This document shows positions 1 through 10,621 of a stretch of DNA of 64,000 bases, piece after piece. The notes beneath the pieces are model-generated. The model made no database searches. It was not told the DNA's origin and was given only the letters and a program-made list of their open reading frames with translations. The DNA comes from Oscheius onirici (taxonomy: Eukaryota; Nematoda; Chromadorea; Rhabditida; Rhabditidae). Where the stretch lies: the NCBI GenBank assembly GCA_932521025.1, contig OW051471.1, forward strand, positions 4,464,001 through 4,528,000. Direction: 5' to 3'. Position 1 is the stretch's first letter. Every line of letters starts with the position of its first letter. The position numbers and the translations under genes are program-made.

Positions 1-3000
1 TCAACGCGCAGCATCCGGCTCAGCCATATGCTCAGCCGACGGCACAGGTACACCAACAGCAACCAACGTATGGACAACAGCCCGTTTCGCCGAACTATGG
101 AACACCGACAGGCTATCCTGGAGCAAATTCTCTTCAGCAAGCAATGGGTCAAATGGTAAGACTTATTCTGTTCGAAAATCAATTTATAGAACATTGCGGG
201 ACAGTATCAGCCGAGTGGATACGGCCAGCTTTCTGACATTGTCGACCTGATAAGCTTCAAAAATCCCGGTGGAGCAATGCCAGATGTTCCTATCAGACTC
301 ACTCAAAATATGGCGAATAACCAGGCGAGGGTTGATCCGAAGTAACTTTGTTCTCATAAAGATAATCAAATTGATTCAGCATATTCCGCAGCACGATGAA
401 TGCTATTCCATGTAATGAGGAGTTGTTGAAGAAAAGTCGTTTGCCGTTCGGATTGACTCTTCATCCGTTTCGGGACATGAAGGTAAGATATTTATCTTCG
501 GACAAGAATTTTTTTTTTAGAATCTAAACATTATTCAAACTTCGACTATCGTACGTTGCCGCTATTGTCGTACCTACATCAATCCTTTTGTGAGCTTCCC
601 CGATTCTCGTCATTGGAAGTGTAATCTCTGCAATCGGCAAAACGATCGTGAGATTCTACTAGTTTTCCTCATTTTCACCTAATTTCAGTGTCGGATGATT
701 TCTGCTGGGATCCTGCGACCAAGTCTTTTGGAGATCCGACTGCTCGTCCTGAGATCAAACACGCAACCGTCGAATTCATTGCTCCCTCGGAATATATGGT
801 AAATGAAGTTTTTCAATTTATCATCTACTAATTGATTTTTAGCCCGTTCGCATGGCTAACAAGCAACCCGAGGTAGATAATCCTCTGGTTCCTTTGTCCG
901 TTTATGCTTTTACATTTCTTGCTGAACTCTTTTTTTGCACAAATACTCCAAGTTTATACTCCTATTTGTAGCTCCGTCCTCCCCAGCCTGCCGTCTATGT
1001 CTTCATCCTTGACGTCAGTGCGGCAGCTATCGAATCTGGATATCTATACGCTTTTACTGAGCAGATTCTGATAAATCTGGATCAGTTGCCGGGAGATGAT
1101 CGAGCCTTGGTGTGCTTTGTCGCCGTTGATTCTTATGTGCATTTCTTCCAATTCGAGAACGATTCTCCTCCGAGAGAACTCGTCGTTGACGATGTAGACG
1201 GTTGGTTTTATATTTTTCCTATTAACCAAATTGACATAGATATCTATCTGCCGACAAATTCCGGTCTTCTCGTCAGTTTAAAGAAACAAAAAGATGCCAT
1301 TCGGTCATTTGTAAAAGAGTTGCCGCAGATCTTCGACAAACCGACGTCGACAGCTAATTGTCTTGGAGCTGCTCTATCGGCCGTCAAAGAGCTCATTGTT
1401 AGTTGCTTTGAAGCATTTGGAAAAGAATGTTTAGTTCGACGTCGGTGGAAGAATAACTGTTTTCCAATGTACACTGCCAACCCTTGGACCTGGCGCTTTG
1501 AAATCTCGAGAAGATCCGAACCAGCGAGCCGGCCAAGAGGTTCAGAATCTCGGTCCGGCTACAGACTTCTATAAACGACTGGCATTGGAATGTACGGGAC
1601 AGCAAATTGCGCTTGATCTCTTCATGCTCAACACACAATATGCCGATATCGCCTCAATATGTTTGTTTCATTTTGTTTCAAATCTAATCCATTTTTTTCA
1701 GCCGAAATTGCCAAGTTCTCGACAGGATGTGTGTACCATTTCCCCAACTACCAGTGTTTCGATATGATCCAAGTTCGTATTTTATTTTCATTCTAGAAAA
1801 TAACTCACGTTTCAGGTGAAACGGTTCGAGAAGATTTTCACGCGATATCTCACACGAAAAATCGGCTTCGAAGCTGTATTGCGAATTCGTTGCTCACGCG
1901 GGCTGGCTCTTTCCGCATTCTACGGAAACTTCTTCGTTCGATCGACGGATCTTCTCGCTTGTGCCAATATCAACCCGGATTCGGCTCTTGCTGTTCAAGT
2001 CAACATGGAGGAGAAACTTGGCACAAATGTCGTTTTCCAAGCCGCCTTGCTCTACACTTCGAGCAAAGGAGATCGGCGAATTCGTGTCCACACGATGTGT
2101 ATCCCGACTACTTCTGATCTCAACGACATTTACAACTCTTTCGATCTGAAAGCGACGGCCTCACTTCTTTGCAAAATCGGTAAGTTGCCGTTTTTCTACC
2201 TAATAAAATGGAAATTCAGGCGTTGAAAGGTCAATGTCCGGCTCTCCTTTGTCGGACTCTCGTGAAGCTGTAGTAAATGCCGTGGTTGATTCGCTCGGAG
2301 CATTCAAAAAAGCTATTGGCGGTGGTCGAGGAATGATGCCGGTTCCAATGAATGGCCATCTTCGCCATTTCCCATTATACGCCCTGGCTATGCTAAAACA
2401 CGTCAATGTTAATTATTTACAAAATAAATTTAACTTTTAGACTTCGCTGTGTGCCGGAGGACGAAGTATAAAGTTGGATGAACGAGTGGCTTCAATGTTG
2501 ATGTTGAGATTCTCTCCATTGGAGCAAATTATTTCTGATCTGCATCCAAATCTCTATAGAATCAACGAAATCGCACAGGTTTATTTTTTTTAAACTACTA
2601 ATTCCATTTTTAGATGTCAGAAGGAGAATATCCACAGCCACTGCCTCTATCATTCGAGCACATTCATCGAGACGGCGTTTATATTATGGAAGCCGGAACA
2701 GCTCTTTACGTCTACGTATCGTCAGGAACCGATCCTAATTTCTTGGCCGAAGTATTTGGCTCTACGTATCAGGACGTCGAAAAGGTTTGTTACAATTTAA
2801 AGCTGTAAAACACTCACTTTCAGAGTAGTTTCGAAGCTAGAAGTAATCCGACTTCCGAAAAAGTACATGCTTTCCTGAAACACATTACGACGCTCAAATT
2901 CTATCTGGGACCAGCGATTATCCTCAAGTGAGCTGGTTTTAGCCAAATTTGAAAAACATAATTTCCAGGGAAGACTCGCCTCTTCGAGAAGTATTCGTTC

Positions 3001-3083
3001 GTCGTCTGGTAGAAGATCGAACGGAATCGTCCCATTCTTTCATCGAATTCTTACAGCATCTGAAGCGAGAAATGTCTCAATAG
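1..3083 (+). CDS. sec24: SEC24-type COPII coat protein (5' end outside window)
   Basis: SEC24 is the cargo-binding subunit of the COPII coat that forms vesicles at the endoplasmic reticulum. The window opens inside its Gln/Pro/Gly-rich N-terminal region (1-160). About 12 exons separated by introns of about 35-75 nt follow. Diagnostic parts are the LTLHPFRDM segment, the four-cysteine zinc finger (CRYCRTYINPF then WKCNLCNRQND, about 555-650), the trunk start PAVYVFILDVS (about 985), the helical region, and a C-terminal gelsolin-like part that ends EFLQHLKREMSQ before the TAG at 3081-3083. Exons read in order match the family along their length, so it looks intact apart from the missing start. 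The order of the A/B versus C/D subfamilies was not resolved. The next gene, WDR46, starts 317 bp downstream on the same strand. Confidence 0.93.
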
Positions 3084-3390
3084 TCTCTCCTCCGGTTTCC
3101 CTTTCTTGCCCCTTCATATCCGTCTTAGTTTTTTTGGTCAATTGTTCAAAGTTTAATTACCGTAAGTCTTTGATTATTGTATCCAAAGGTTTTTTGTGCA
3201 CGAGTTGAGTTTAGCGCGTGATGGCTCCTATCTGTGATCCCTCCGTTACCCACATTTATTTATTTGTAGACACTGTAGTCTCTCGCTCATTGTTTTTAAA
3301 GAATGTTTTATGTGGAAGATTTGAAACATGTTGTATGGTTCTTTTCAGACGTTTCTCGTCTTTTACCTGTTTAGTTGTTGGGGTTTCTAG

Positions 3391-3400
3391 TGCTTTTTAG
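3391..3400 (+). promoter_or_regulatory. Acceptor-like site abutting the WDR46 start codon
   Basis: The sequence tgctttttag ends at 3400 and the WDR46 ATG begins at 3401. A splice acceptor directly against a start codon is typical of spliced-leader trans-splicing, and could also end a 5'-UTR intron. No donor was identified upstream. The rest of 3084-3390 is T-rich 3'-UTR/intergenic DNA with no gene seen. Confidence 0.4.
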
Positions 3401-5470
3401 ATGACAAAACCAGAGAAGTTGGAATCTGAGGATCTCACGCCGGCGGATGGTCTTCCGCAAATTGGGCTTCGAGGCCGACAATTCAATGATTTTCGCGCTG
3501 CAAAACGACAAGCAGGGTCGTTTCCAAAGTAAATTTTTGTTTTTCTTTTACCAAATGATACATTTTTTTTAGAAAGAATTTGAAGAAAACTCGAAAAGAA
3601 GACCCATATCCGGATGTAGTTCCCGTAGATCCGGAGAAAATGGAAAGACATGATACAGGTGAGAAATGATTTCTTCTTCTTAAAAAGAACTCTTGAAGGA
3701 GCTTCTGCGATTGACCCGCAAAAGATGCGGAGCAAGTTTCATCAGAAGAAGTTTGAGAAGACGAAAAAGAGATTCGAGGATCGGATTGAACAGGCAACGC
3801 GAGCCGAAGTATTGAATCAGGAAGAATCTGGATCTCTGCAAGCAGAAGACGGAGAGCTAACCTATACTATCCGACAATCGGAAATCGCTGCCAACGTCGA
3901 TTTGGCAAGTGCTACCAAGGTCAATCAAGCCTTTTCTCATGCTTATTTAAAGTATTTCAGCATTTTGAACTCCATCTACCGCAATTCGGTCCATATCACA
4001 TTAACTACACCGACAATGGAAGACATCTTCTCCTTGGAGGAGCCAAAGGCCATGTGGCTAGTCTTGATTGGCAAACTAAGAATCTACATTGCGAGTTCAA
4101 TGTCATGGAAACTGTTCGAGATGTTACGTGAGAATATTTCTTTCAATTTATTTCTCAATGCGAACTTTAGATGGTTGCACACTGAAAACTTCTACGCTGT
4201 CGCTCAGAAACACTACACGTATTTTTACGACAATCTGGGGACTGAAATGCACTGTGTCAAGAGTTTGAATGACGCTTTACAGCTGGAATTTCTTCCTCGC
4301 CACTTTCTTCTGGCTGCTGGAGTAAGGTTTCTACTCGAGTAATGCCAATTCTTCGGCTTCAGTCCAAAAACTCGTTCTTGCACTATCTGGACGTGTCTAT
4401 TGGAAAGATGGTGTCTTCGTTTGTGACGAAGATGGGGCCATTGGACGTTCTCTGTCAGAATCCAGCCAATGCGATTATTCACACCGGACACTCAAACGGT
4501 ACGTCGTTTTCTTCGCCTGAAGAACCCCTTCATATTTCTAGGAACTGTTTCGCTGTGGTCTCCAAATGTCAACGAGCCTCTTGTTCGTCTTCTGGCTCAT
4601 CCCAGCCCGGTCAAAGGAGTCGCCGTCGATAATAGTGGTCGATACATGATCACTACAGGACTGGATGCCAAAGCTCGAGTCTGGGATGTTCGCATGTACA
4701 AACAGATGCATATGTATGCCCTTCCATTTGGTCTCAGTCGGGTCACGATCAGTCAAAACAAGATGGTTGCATGTGCCGTAGGAAACACTGTTCAGGTTAA
4801 TATCTACCTTTTTCACAATAATGGATTCTCCAGATTTTCCAAGATATGCATCTGGGAACTTGTCGCGAGCCCTATCTTACCCATAGTTGTCAAGGACTTG
4901 TTCACGATCTCGTGTTTGTTCCCTATGAAGACGTTTTGGGCGTTGGCCACGCTGGCGGATTCACCAGTATGCTGGTTCCAGGAGCAGGAGAGGCCAACGT
5001 TGATGCCTTTAAAGCCAATCCGTACGAGACTAAGAAGCAGAGAAAGGAGAGAGAAGTCAAAGCGCTCCTTGATAAGGTTTTGCGATTTTCTATTTTTTTT
5101 GTCAAAAGAACGTCTTTCAGCTGCAACCCGATCTCATTTGTCTCGATCCGAACGACATCACCAAAGTCAATGAGACGCTTCTTGAGCAGACGGAGGAGGA
5201 ACGTAAAAAGATTCTCTATGTTCGACCAGTTCCAATCGAGTACACGCCTCGACACAAAATGCGCGGAAAGGGATCTGGTGGACACAAGGTTGTTCTCTTT
5301 TAAACTGCAAATAATCTGAATCTTAGGAAATGCGAAAGCAAATTGTCAAGGGAGATATGCGCGTTGACTACAATAAGCAGAAGGAAGACCTCGAGAAGGA
5401 GTTGTTTGGACGAGGCGAAAAACACGAGTCGAACGCTCCGAAGAAGGCTCTCGACCGATTCCAACAGTAG
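3401..5470 (+). CDS. wdr46: WD40 nucleolar protein WDR46 (BING4/Utp7 family)
   Basis: WDR46/Utp7 is a WD40 scaffold of the small-subunit processome, needed for 18S rRNA maturation in the nucleolus. The spliced product starts [12 protein letters not shown] and has a basic N-terminal region ([19 protein letters not shown]). A beta propeller follows with repeats such as [11 protein letters not shown] and GTVSLWSPN. The family signature is present at about 4930-4990: [19 protein letters not shown], then [20 protein letters not shown]. The C-terminus has the conserved ICLDP-like block and a lysine-rich tail ending ALDRFQQ. Introns are 35-50 nt. The start is fixed by the acceptor immediately upstream and by the exon 1 frame. 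The gene appears complete. It may share a transcript with SEC24 upstream (inference). Confidence 0.93.
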
Positions 5471-6173
5471 TCTTGTTTGTTGTTATCCGTTGTTCTTGTT
5501 ATCTAAATTGTTATTTTTACTTTTATTCTTCAAGATATCACTTATGGTTTGTTCAAAAAAAAAGAGAGCTCGACCGTAACCCATTTGTTTTCGCGCGAGT
5601 AAACCATATTTGACTCATTTGTCGACGAGAGGACCGAACTATGACACAGTGTTTGGTCTACATATACAGATGCCCTTCACTGCCAGCGAAACGAGATTGT
5701 TCCTCAATTTTACAGCCATACTCATAACCACGAAAACAGATGGTAACAGTTCATCGTTTTGTTCTAAAACAAACAAAAATTTCAAAACCTCTTGTTAGTT
5801 CTACTGACAGGATAATTTCAAGGAAGTCTTCATTGATGGCTGCTTTTCGAGTGGCTTCAGTGAACGAGTCTCAGGATAGGACTACTTCAGTTGTACTCTA
5901 TCAGCACTTTGTTTTCAGCCGAACGACTCCCCGAAGAGATTCCAACAATGGTGAACAATTTCAGACGACGGGGTACCGTTGGCTCCAGATAAAACGCAAT
6001 GTCTTTCTTGATCAACGCGGCAGAGGTTGTCAGTCTGGTTCGTCAAACAATATTTTGTTACTCGCTATCCTTGTTATAGAAACGATCAACATATTTTTAC
6101 AGGAACTTTGATTTATTAGGCATTTTTGTAAAGCTCACAGGAAGATCAGAAATGAGATGCAGAATGAACAAAT
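5471..6173. other. Intergenic DNA between two convergent genes
   Basis: This interval separates the ends of WDR46 and the innexin gene. It holds one short hairpin repeat (5543-5608). A plus-strand open frame at 5740-6111 is low-complexity and matches nothing recognised. No other gene is seen. Confidence 0.6.
5543..5608. repeat. Short inverted repeat, TATGGTTTGTT family copy 1
   Basis: TATGGTTT at the left end is mirrored by AAACCATA at the right end. The left arm continues as GTTC, an A-run and GAGAGCTCGAC, which closely resembles the left arm of the hairpin at 9616-9669. The two are probably copies of one small mobile or foldback sequence. Confidence 0.55.
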
Positions 6174-8802
6174 CTACAGATTAATCTTGCTCGGTCTTCG
6201 ACTGCCGGGTTTGCTTGATTTTCTAGATGAAGATGCTGTCTCTTCTTCACTGCTGTCAAAACGACACTGTTCCCCGATTTCGGCATCATCGACACTCGCT
6301 GTTCTGTGCATTGGACCAGCAATCGACTTCTGAAACAATACTATTTTCCATTTGATTAGAGAACTGACTCTCGGATTTCGATGACGGGGACCGTGTCCAT
6401 CCGGAGACTCTATTTTCTGCTGATCGACTGCTACTGGCAGAATATATGGCATCATTTTGTCCATCTGCTTCAAAGCTCTGAATTCTTCTTTTCCCCGACG
6501 TTTTGGATGTTCCACTTACTGTCTCTGCTCCTCGATATCCCAAAATTTTTTCCAAAGGGCGCTGATCAAATCCGTGGTGAAAACAACGTCCGCGTGTTGA
6601 GCAATCAGTTGTAGAAGGAAGACTCCGTCCAGACCCAGATACTTGTCGAGAAACTTGTCCACTCTTTCTCCTGAAGTGGTTTTAAAAGCTGTCTTTTATT
6701 GGACTTACGAGTGGTCTTGTCTCTGTACTTGTCGTAGTCTTCGCTCATTTCCAAACGACTAAACACGAAATGTTCTTTGGCGGTTCGATTGAAGATGAGA
6801 AACAGCCAACTGAACATGTTACAGAGTGTGAAACTGCCAAGAATGATGTACCTAGAGAAACATTGTTAATGGGACTGTTCTCTAGACTCACCACGCCCAC
6901 AGGATGATAAAGATCTTCTCTGTCAGGATATTTAGAAGTAGAACGCTGAAAACACATCTTTCTTTACTAAAGTACAATGGTGTCCGTCCGTCCGTAGTGG
7001 TGTCCGCAGTTGTCGAGACTAGTGTAACATGTCAATGTTAATCTTTTATCGAACGAGAGTTTTTTGAGGGGAACGCGTCTGGGGGAATCTAAACTATCTA
7101 AAGCGCAATGGTGTTTGGTAATCAGAACTAGGGCAGCAGTTGTTACTTAAACGAGCGCCGCAGGCGCAAGGGCGGCGAAAGCCCTCGTAGACGGCTGGTA
7201 AATTATAAAGAACAAGGATAACATCGCCCCTCAAGATTCCTTGTCTTCTCCTATCACTTCTTTCTCGGACCCCTAGTTTCCCTTTCATTCTTCCTTTGTC
7301 ACTGTTCCAGTGACCCATTCTCTCCAAAGAAACTCTCAAACTCGTAAAAGGCAATGTTTGCGTACTTGCTTTTTCTGTCTCGTATTGTTAGAAACTAATT
7401 GTGCGCATAAATCCCTCTGCTTTATCCTTAACAAGGTTCGCAACGCCCTTCCAGGGCTAAATTTACCTACTATCCCCCATATATCTCTTGCCCTGAACCA
7501 CTCGAAATTCGTTTCTGTATGGGAACTACCGAATGCAGAAGGAAAGTCTTCGTTTCCCAATAGTGACTTGTCTAAACTTGTTACTACTAACTTTTCCCCC
7601 TAAATTGTGCGAACAAATCCCTCTGTTTTGATTGCCAATTAAAGTTTCCGACAGAAAGACAGACAGAGACCTGGGAGCAATTTAAAATGGCTTGGAATGA
7701 GCAAGTACTAACCACTGAACGGTGTGGACTTGGATGTTTGCCATTTCTCGTACCTGAAATCTTGTAGTTTAGAGTCTGCAAAGAGTTTGCCTCAAAATCG
7801 CATAGAGTTACTCTGGGGAAGAGACCGTTGTCCTTCCACGTTTCATTTCCCACGAAAAAAGACTTCCATATATCAAATCCGAATCGTTGCGGATCTTTGT
7901 CTTTCGGCAGGAGGTAACTAAAAAGATAACAAGGATATAACTGCATACTTACTCTGTCAGAAGTTTGGATTGAACCATCACGTTGATCAAAAAGGCGAAT
8001 TTGGCAAGAAAGTAGATGAAAACGACGTAATGAGAAGAGTATTTAATGTTGAGGAATCTAAGAATCTTATGAGGGACCAGTCTCTTCTAAAAATCGTTGA
8101 ATTAACTTTCTAATTCTACCTCACCAGTTTCAGCCTCTTTTGAAATCGAAGAGCACCGGTCAAATGAACACAGAGGGCATGAACGTTTCCTCTTTTCACA
8201 TCTGGGACGGCATTGTGCTCGTCACTTGCTGTTCTCAAGATCTCTCCTACTCGCATTCCTTGATGAGACCGTTTTAACAAAAGGAAAGATCAAAATGATT
8301 ACCACTCTGACTGGCAAAGTACTTCCAGATGAGACACGGAAGTCGGAAACAGGCTGCCTCAAAAAGTAGGAAGAAGGGTAGCCATTGATACCAAGAGACC
8401 TGAATCTTCAAACATCCATATTGATTCAATTTATGCCACGATCATTCACAGAAGAAATATTACGAACCTTCTTTTTGGCCTTATCCGAGTCGCCATCAAT
8501 CCCGGCAACCGCTTCGTTGAATGGCAGAAAGTAGGTGTCCTGAGACCAGCAATAGTTCTCTGCATATTGGGTCCAGGCACTGGTAAAGTCAGTAGGGGTC
8601 ATACACTCGATAGGCTTTCCACTGAACTCTACAAGTTTCTGTTTGTAACGGAACTGCTGTCCGACGCACCCTTCCAAGAAACAAGTACTGCCAGTCCAAC
8701 TAGCAAGTTTGAAGTGAGAAACGAGTGGAGAGATGCGACCAAATCCTTTGCTCCCTGCTCGTTACTGTACGGAACAGTGTTTAAAACCCGAAATATGAAC
8801 AT
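6174..8802 (-). CDS. inx: Innexin gap-junction channel protein
   Basis: Innexins are four-pass membrane proteins that form invertebrate gap junctions and hemichannels. Reading the minus strand, exon 1 starts [13 protein letters not shown] and enters TM1 ([12 protein letters not shown]). After a 31-nt intron comes the signature [19 protein letters not shown] and the first extracellular loop [17 protein letters not shown]2 is preceded by [20 protein letters not shown]3 is [20 protein letters not shown], and loop 2 holds [22 protein letters not shown]4 is [18 protein letters not shown], followed by the cytoplasmic [17 protein letters not shown]. The C-terminal tail is Ser/Arg-rich ([10 protein letters not shown], stop at 6174-6176). 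Most introns are tiny. The exception is about 6955-7755, which contains repeat DNA and falls between loop 2 and TM4. Which of the many innexins it corresponds to was not determined. Confidence 0.93.
6979..6995. repeat. GTCC tandem microrepeat
   Basis: Three consecutive gtcc units (gtccgtccgtccg) sit at the edge of the large innexin intron, after caatggtgtccg. A similar caatggtgtttg phrase occurs at 7106, 40440 and (variant) 44398, suggesting ends of a dispersed repeat. Confidence 0.4.
7153..7198. repeat. Dispersed GC-rich repeat core, copy in innexin intron
   Basis: The 46-bp segment starts GAGCGCCGCAGGCGC and ends AGACGGCTGG. It is nearly identical to 44547-44592. It lies inside the one long intron of the innexin gene and is much richer in GC than its surroundings. 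The flanks also share a gcgcaatggtgt-like phrase about 50-150 bp upstream, so both are probably fragments of a larger mobile repeat. Confidence 0.7.
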
Positions 8803-9513
8803 TCTGAAAACTGGATATCATGGGAGTCGAGGAAAGGGTCAAGTCAAGAAACACAGCCAATGCGCTCAGCAAACATCACACCCGCTCGATCACTTTCAGT
8901 CAACATGTGGTAGCAGTCTCGCTTCTGGAAACAATGTTGAGACTATTAAAAAAATTTGAAAATGGGATATAATTTACAATTTATTTGACGAAATCGAGGG
9001 ATATCATGTAGAACCAGTTTCTTGGAATCCTTCGCCGCTCTCAGGTCTCGACCACTGCCCAGTCTCTTCTCATCCAGAAAGTGACATCTTGTCCGAGTCG
9101 CGAAGATAGCCTCTTGATTGGGGTTGTCTTCTTGTTCGGGTAGACGGCTGCTTGACTTGATGGAATCCCAGGAGAGGCGAGCATCGCTGGTGGAACCATG
9201 AGTGTTGACTTAACAATCCCGCTGTGTCGCAGTTCTGGGATTGGAATCCTCTTATTTCCACAGTAGATTCTGACGTTGGTAGAATCACTGAGGAGTGCTT
9301 TAAAAAGCACTCGCTTGTGAAAATAAAAGCACTTGAAAATAAAAGAATTGATATGGGATATCACGAGGTGAAAAAGAGTTGGCGAATTCTAACTTTTCTA
9401 GTGTTTCAACCGCTGTTTACAAAGCTCTGCGTTACTTCTGCATGTTCTAAATTTTTTTTTGGAAATTACAAGATAAATAATCAAAGAAGTAACAATTTTT
9501 GCTTGCTTTCCAG
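8803..9513. other. Upstream region of innexin, no gene supported
   Basis: This stretch lies between the innexin start and a doubtful plus-strand gene. Open frames on both strands (for example minus 9041-9364) show no recognisable motif. The innexin promoter and 5'-UTR should be here. Confidence 0.5.
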
Positions 9514-10510
9514 ACACAATGCACTTCTACTCTTAACTGCCTGACTAGTCTTCTTTTCTTCGTGGCACTCTGCAAGCCTGTCGATCCGGGAGAGCTGGAT
9601 GGTTGGTATGTTTACTATGGTTTGTTTAAAAAAAGAGCTCGACAACTTTTTTTTTTTTGAACAAACCGTACTCTACCAACGCCAATAACTCATTTTTAGC
9701 GCTAAGGCTACTGCCTACATCCGTGGGATGCTGCTCAACAGATTCTCGAAGACAAGGATCCTCTGTGGGTGTTGAGATGAAGCTGTGTGTGAGTCGTCAT
9801 CTAGGTCCGTCTACCAGAAGCTCGCACGATTTTGGGAGGGCTATATCACACTGGAGAGCTCGGCCAAAGGACTCGCCAAAGTCAGACTCTGCAACGGTAC
9901 AACAATCGATCTGCAAATGGAGTATATCTGCTAAAGCAGAAGCATGGGTAAGTCACTTTTTTCACTAACATAGTATATCTAGGTTGCGTCGGTACGGATC
10001 ACGAGTCGACCAGAAAGCTGGCACTTGTACTGTGCAGCAACCGGTGTATCCAGCCACTGTCAAAAAGCTGCTGGCTTGAAGGCTACGACAAATTCCACAA
10101 AGCCGTCAGTAAGATCCCATGTCCCTTCTGTTGCGGCTCCAAAACCGTCGTACAGTCAGCTTCGGATCTAGTGTGCCTGTTCCGTCGATACACGCTCGCC
10201 ACAAGAAGCAGGAAATTGATGCCCATCAAAGGAACCGACCCTATCTACAAGCTCGAAACCGAAACCGGGGAAGATAGCCGGAATCCTTCGAAACCCGACG
10301 AAAGAGGACGTTGCGGTTGAGTTCTTGGACACCGACAAAGTCAGCGGATCGAAAGGACGAATGTCTCTTCCACCTAGTGGTCAGACCATCACCCTGAGAG
10401 AGTAAGTTTTCGCCTGACCTTAAATGAAACCAAATATCTTCAGAGACGTAGTTCCGGAAGAAGCACCTGTCGAAGAAATGAAAAACTCCCAAGTCCCTGA
10501 CCGCAAGTAG
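9514..10510 (+). CDS. Possible multi-exon gene of unknown function
   Basis: The product is not recognised. Several splice-like signals support a plus-strand gene: acceptor gctttccag at 9513, a donor/acceptor pair at about 9949-9983, and a clear last intron at about 10401-10443 that joins two open exons in phase. The last exons encode the peptide fragments GILRNPTKEDVAVEFLD, KGRMSLPPSGQTITLRED and EEMKNSQVPDRK before TAG at 10508-10510. An alternative reading frame in the middle is cysteine-rich (KIPCPFCCGSK), so the exact model is unresolved. A hydrophobic stretch (SLLFFVALC) near 9550 might be a signal peptide, but no start codon in frame was found. It could also be a decayed gene. A hairpin repeat lies in the first presumed intron. 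Confidence 0.3.
9616..9669. repeat. Short inverted repeat, TATGGTTTGTT family copy 2
   Basis: The left arm GGTTTGTTTAAAAAAA (from about 9619) pairs with the right arm TTTTTTTGAACAAACC ending near 9666, around a short centre containing GAGCTCGAC. It shares its left arm and centre with 5543-5580. Confidence 0.6.
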
Positions 10511-10621
10511 ATACAAGAGCTGTGTAGGCGATAAAGTTTCTGTTGTAACACGAGCAGGGTAGGCGAGCCAACAGTCCCAGACACAACTAACACTACTATA
10601 CTGTACTATTTATTCCTGATC

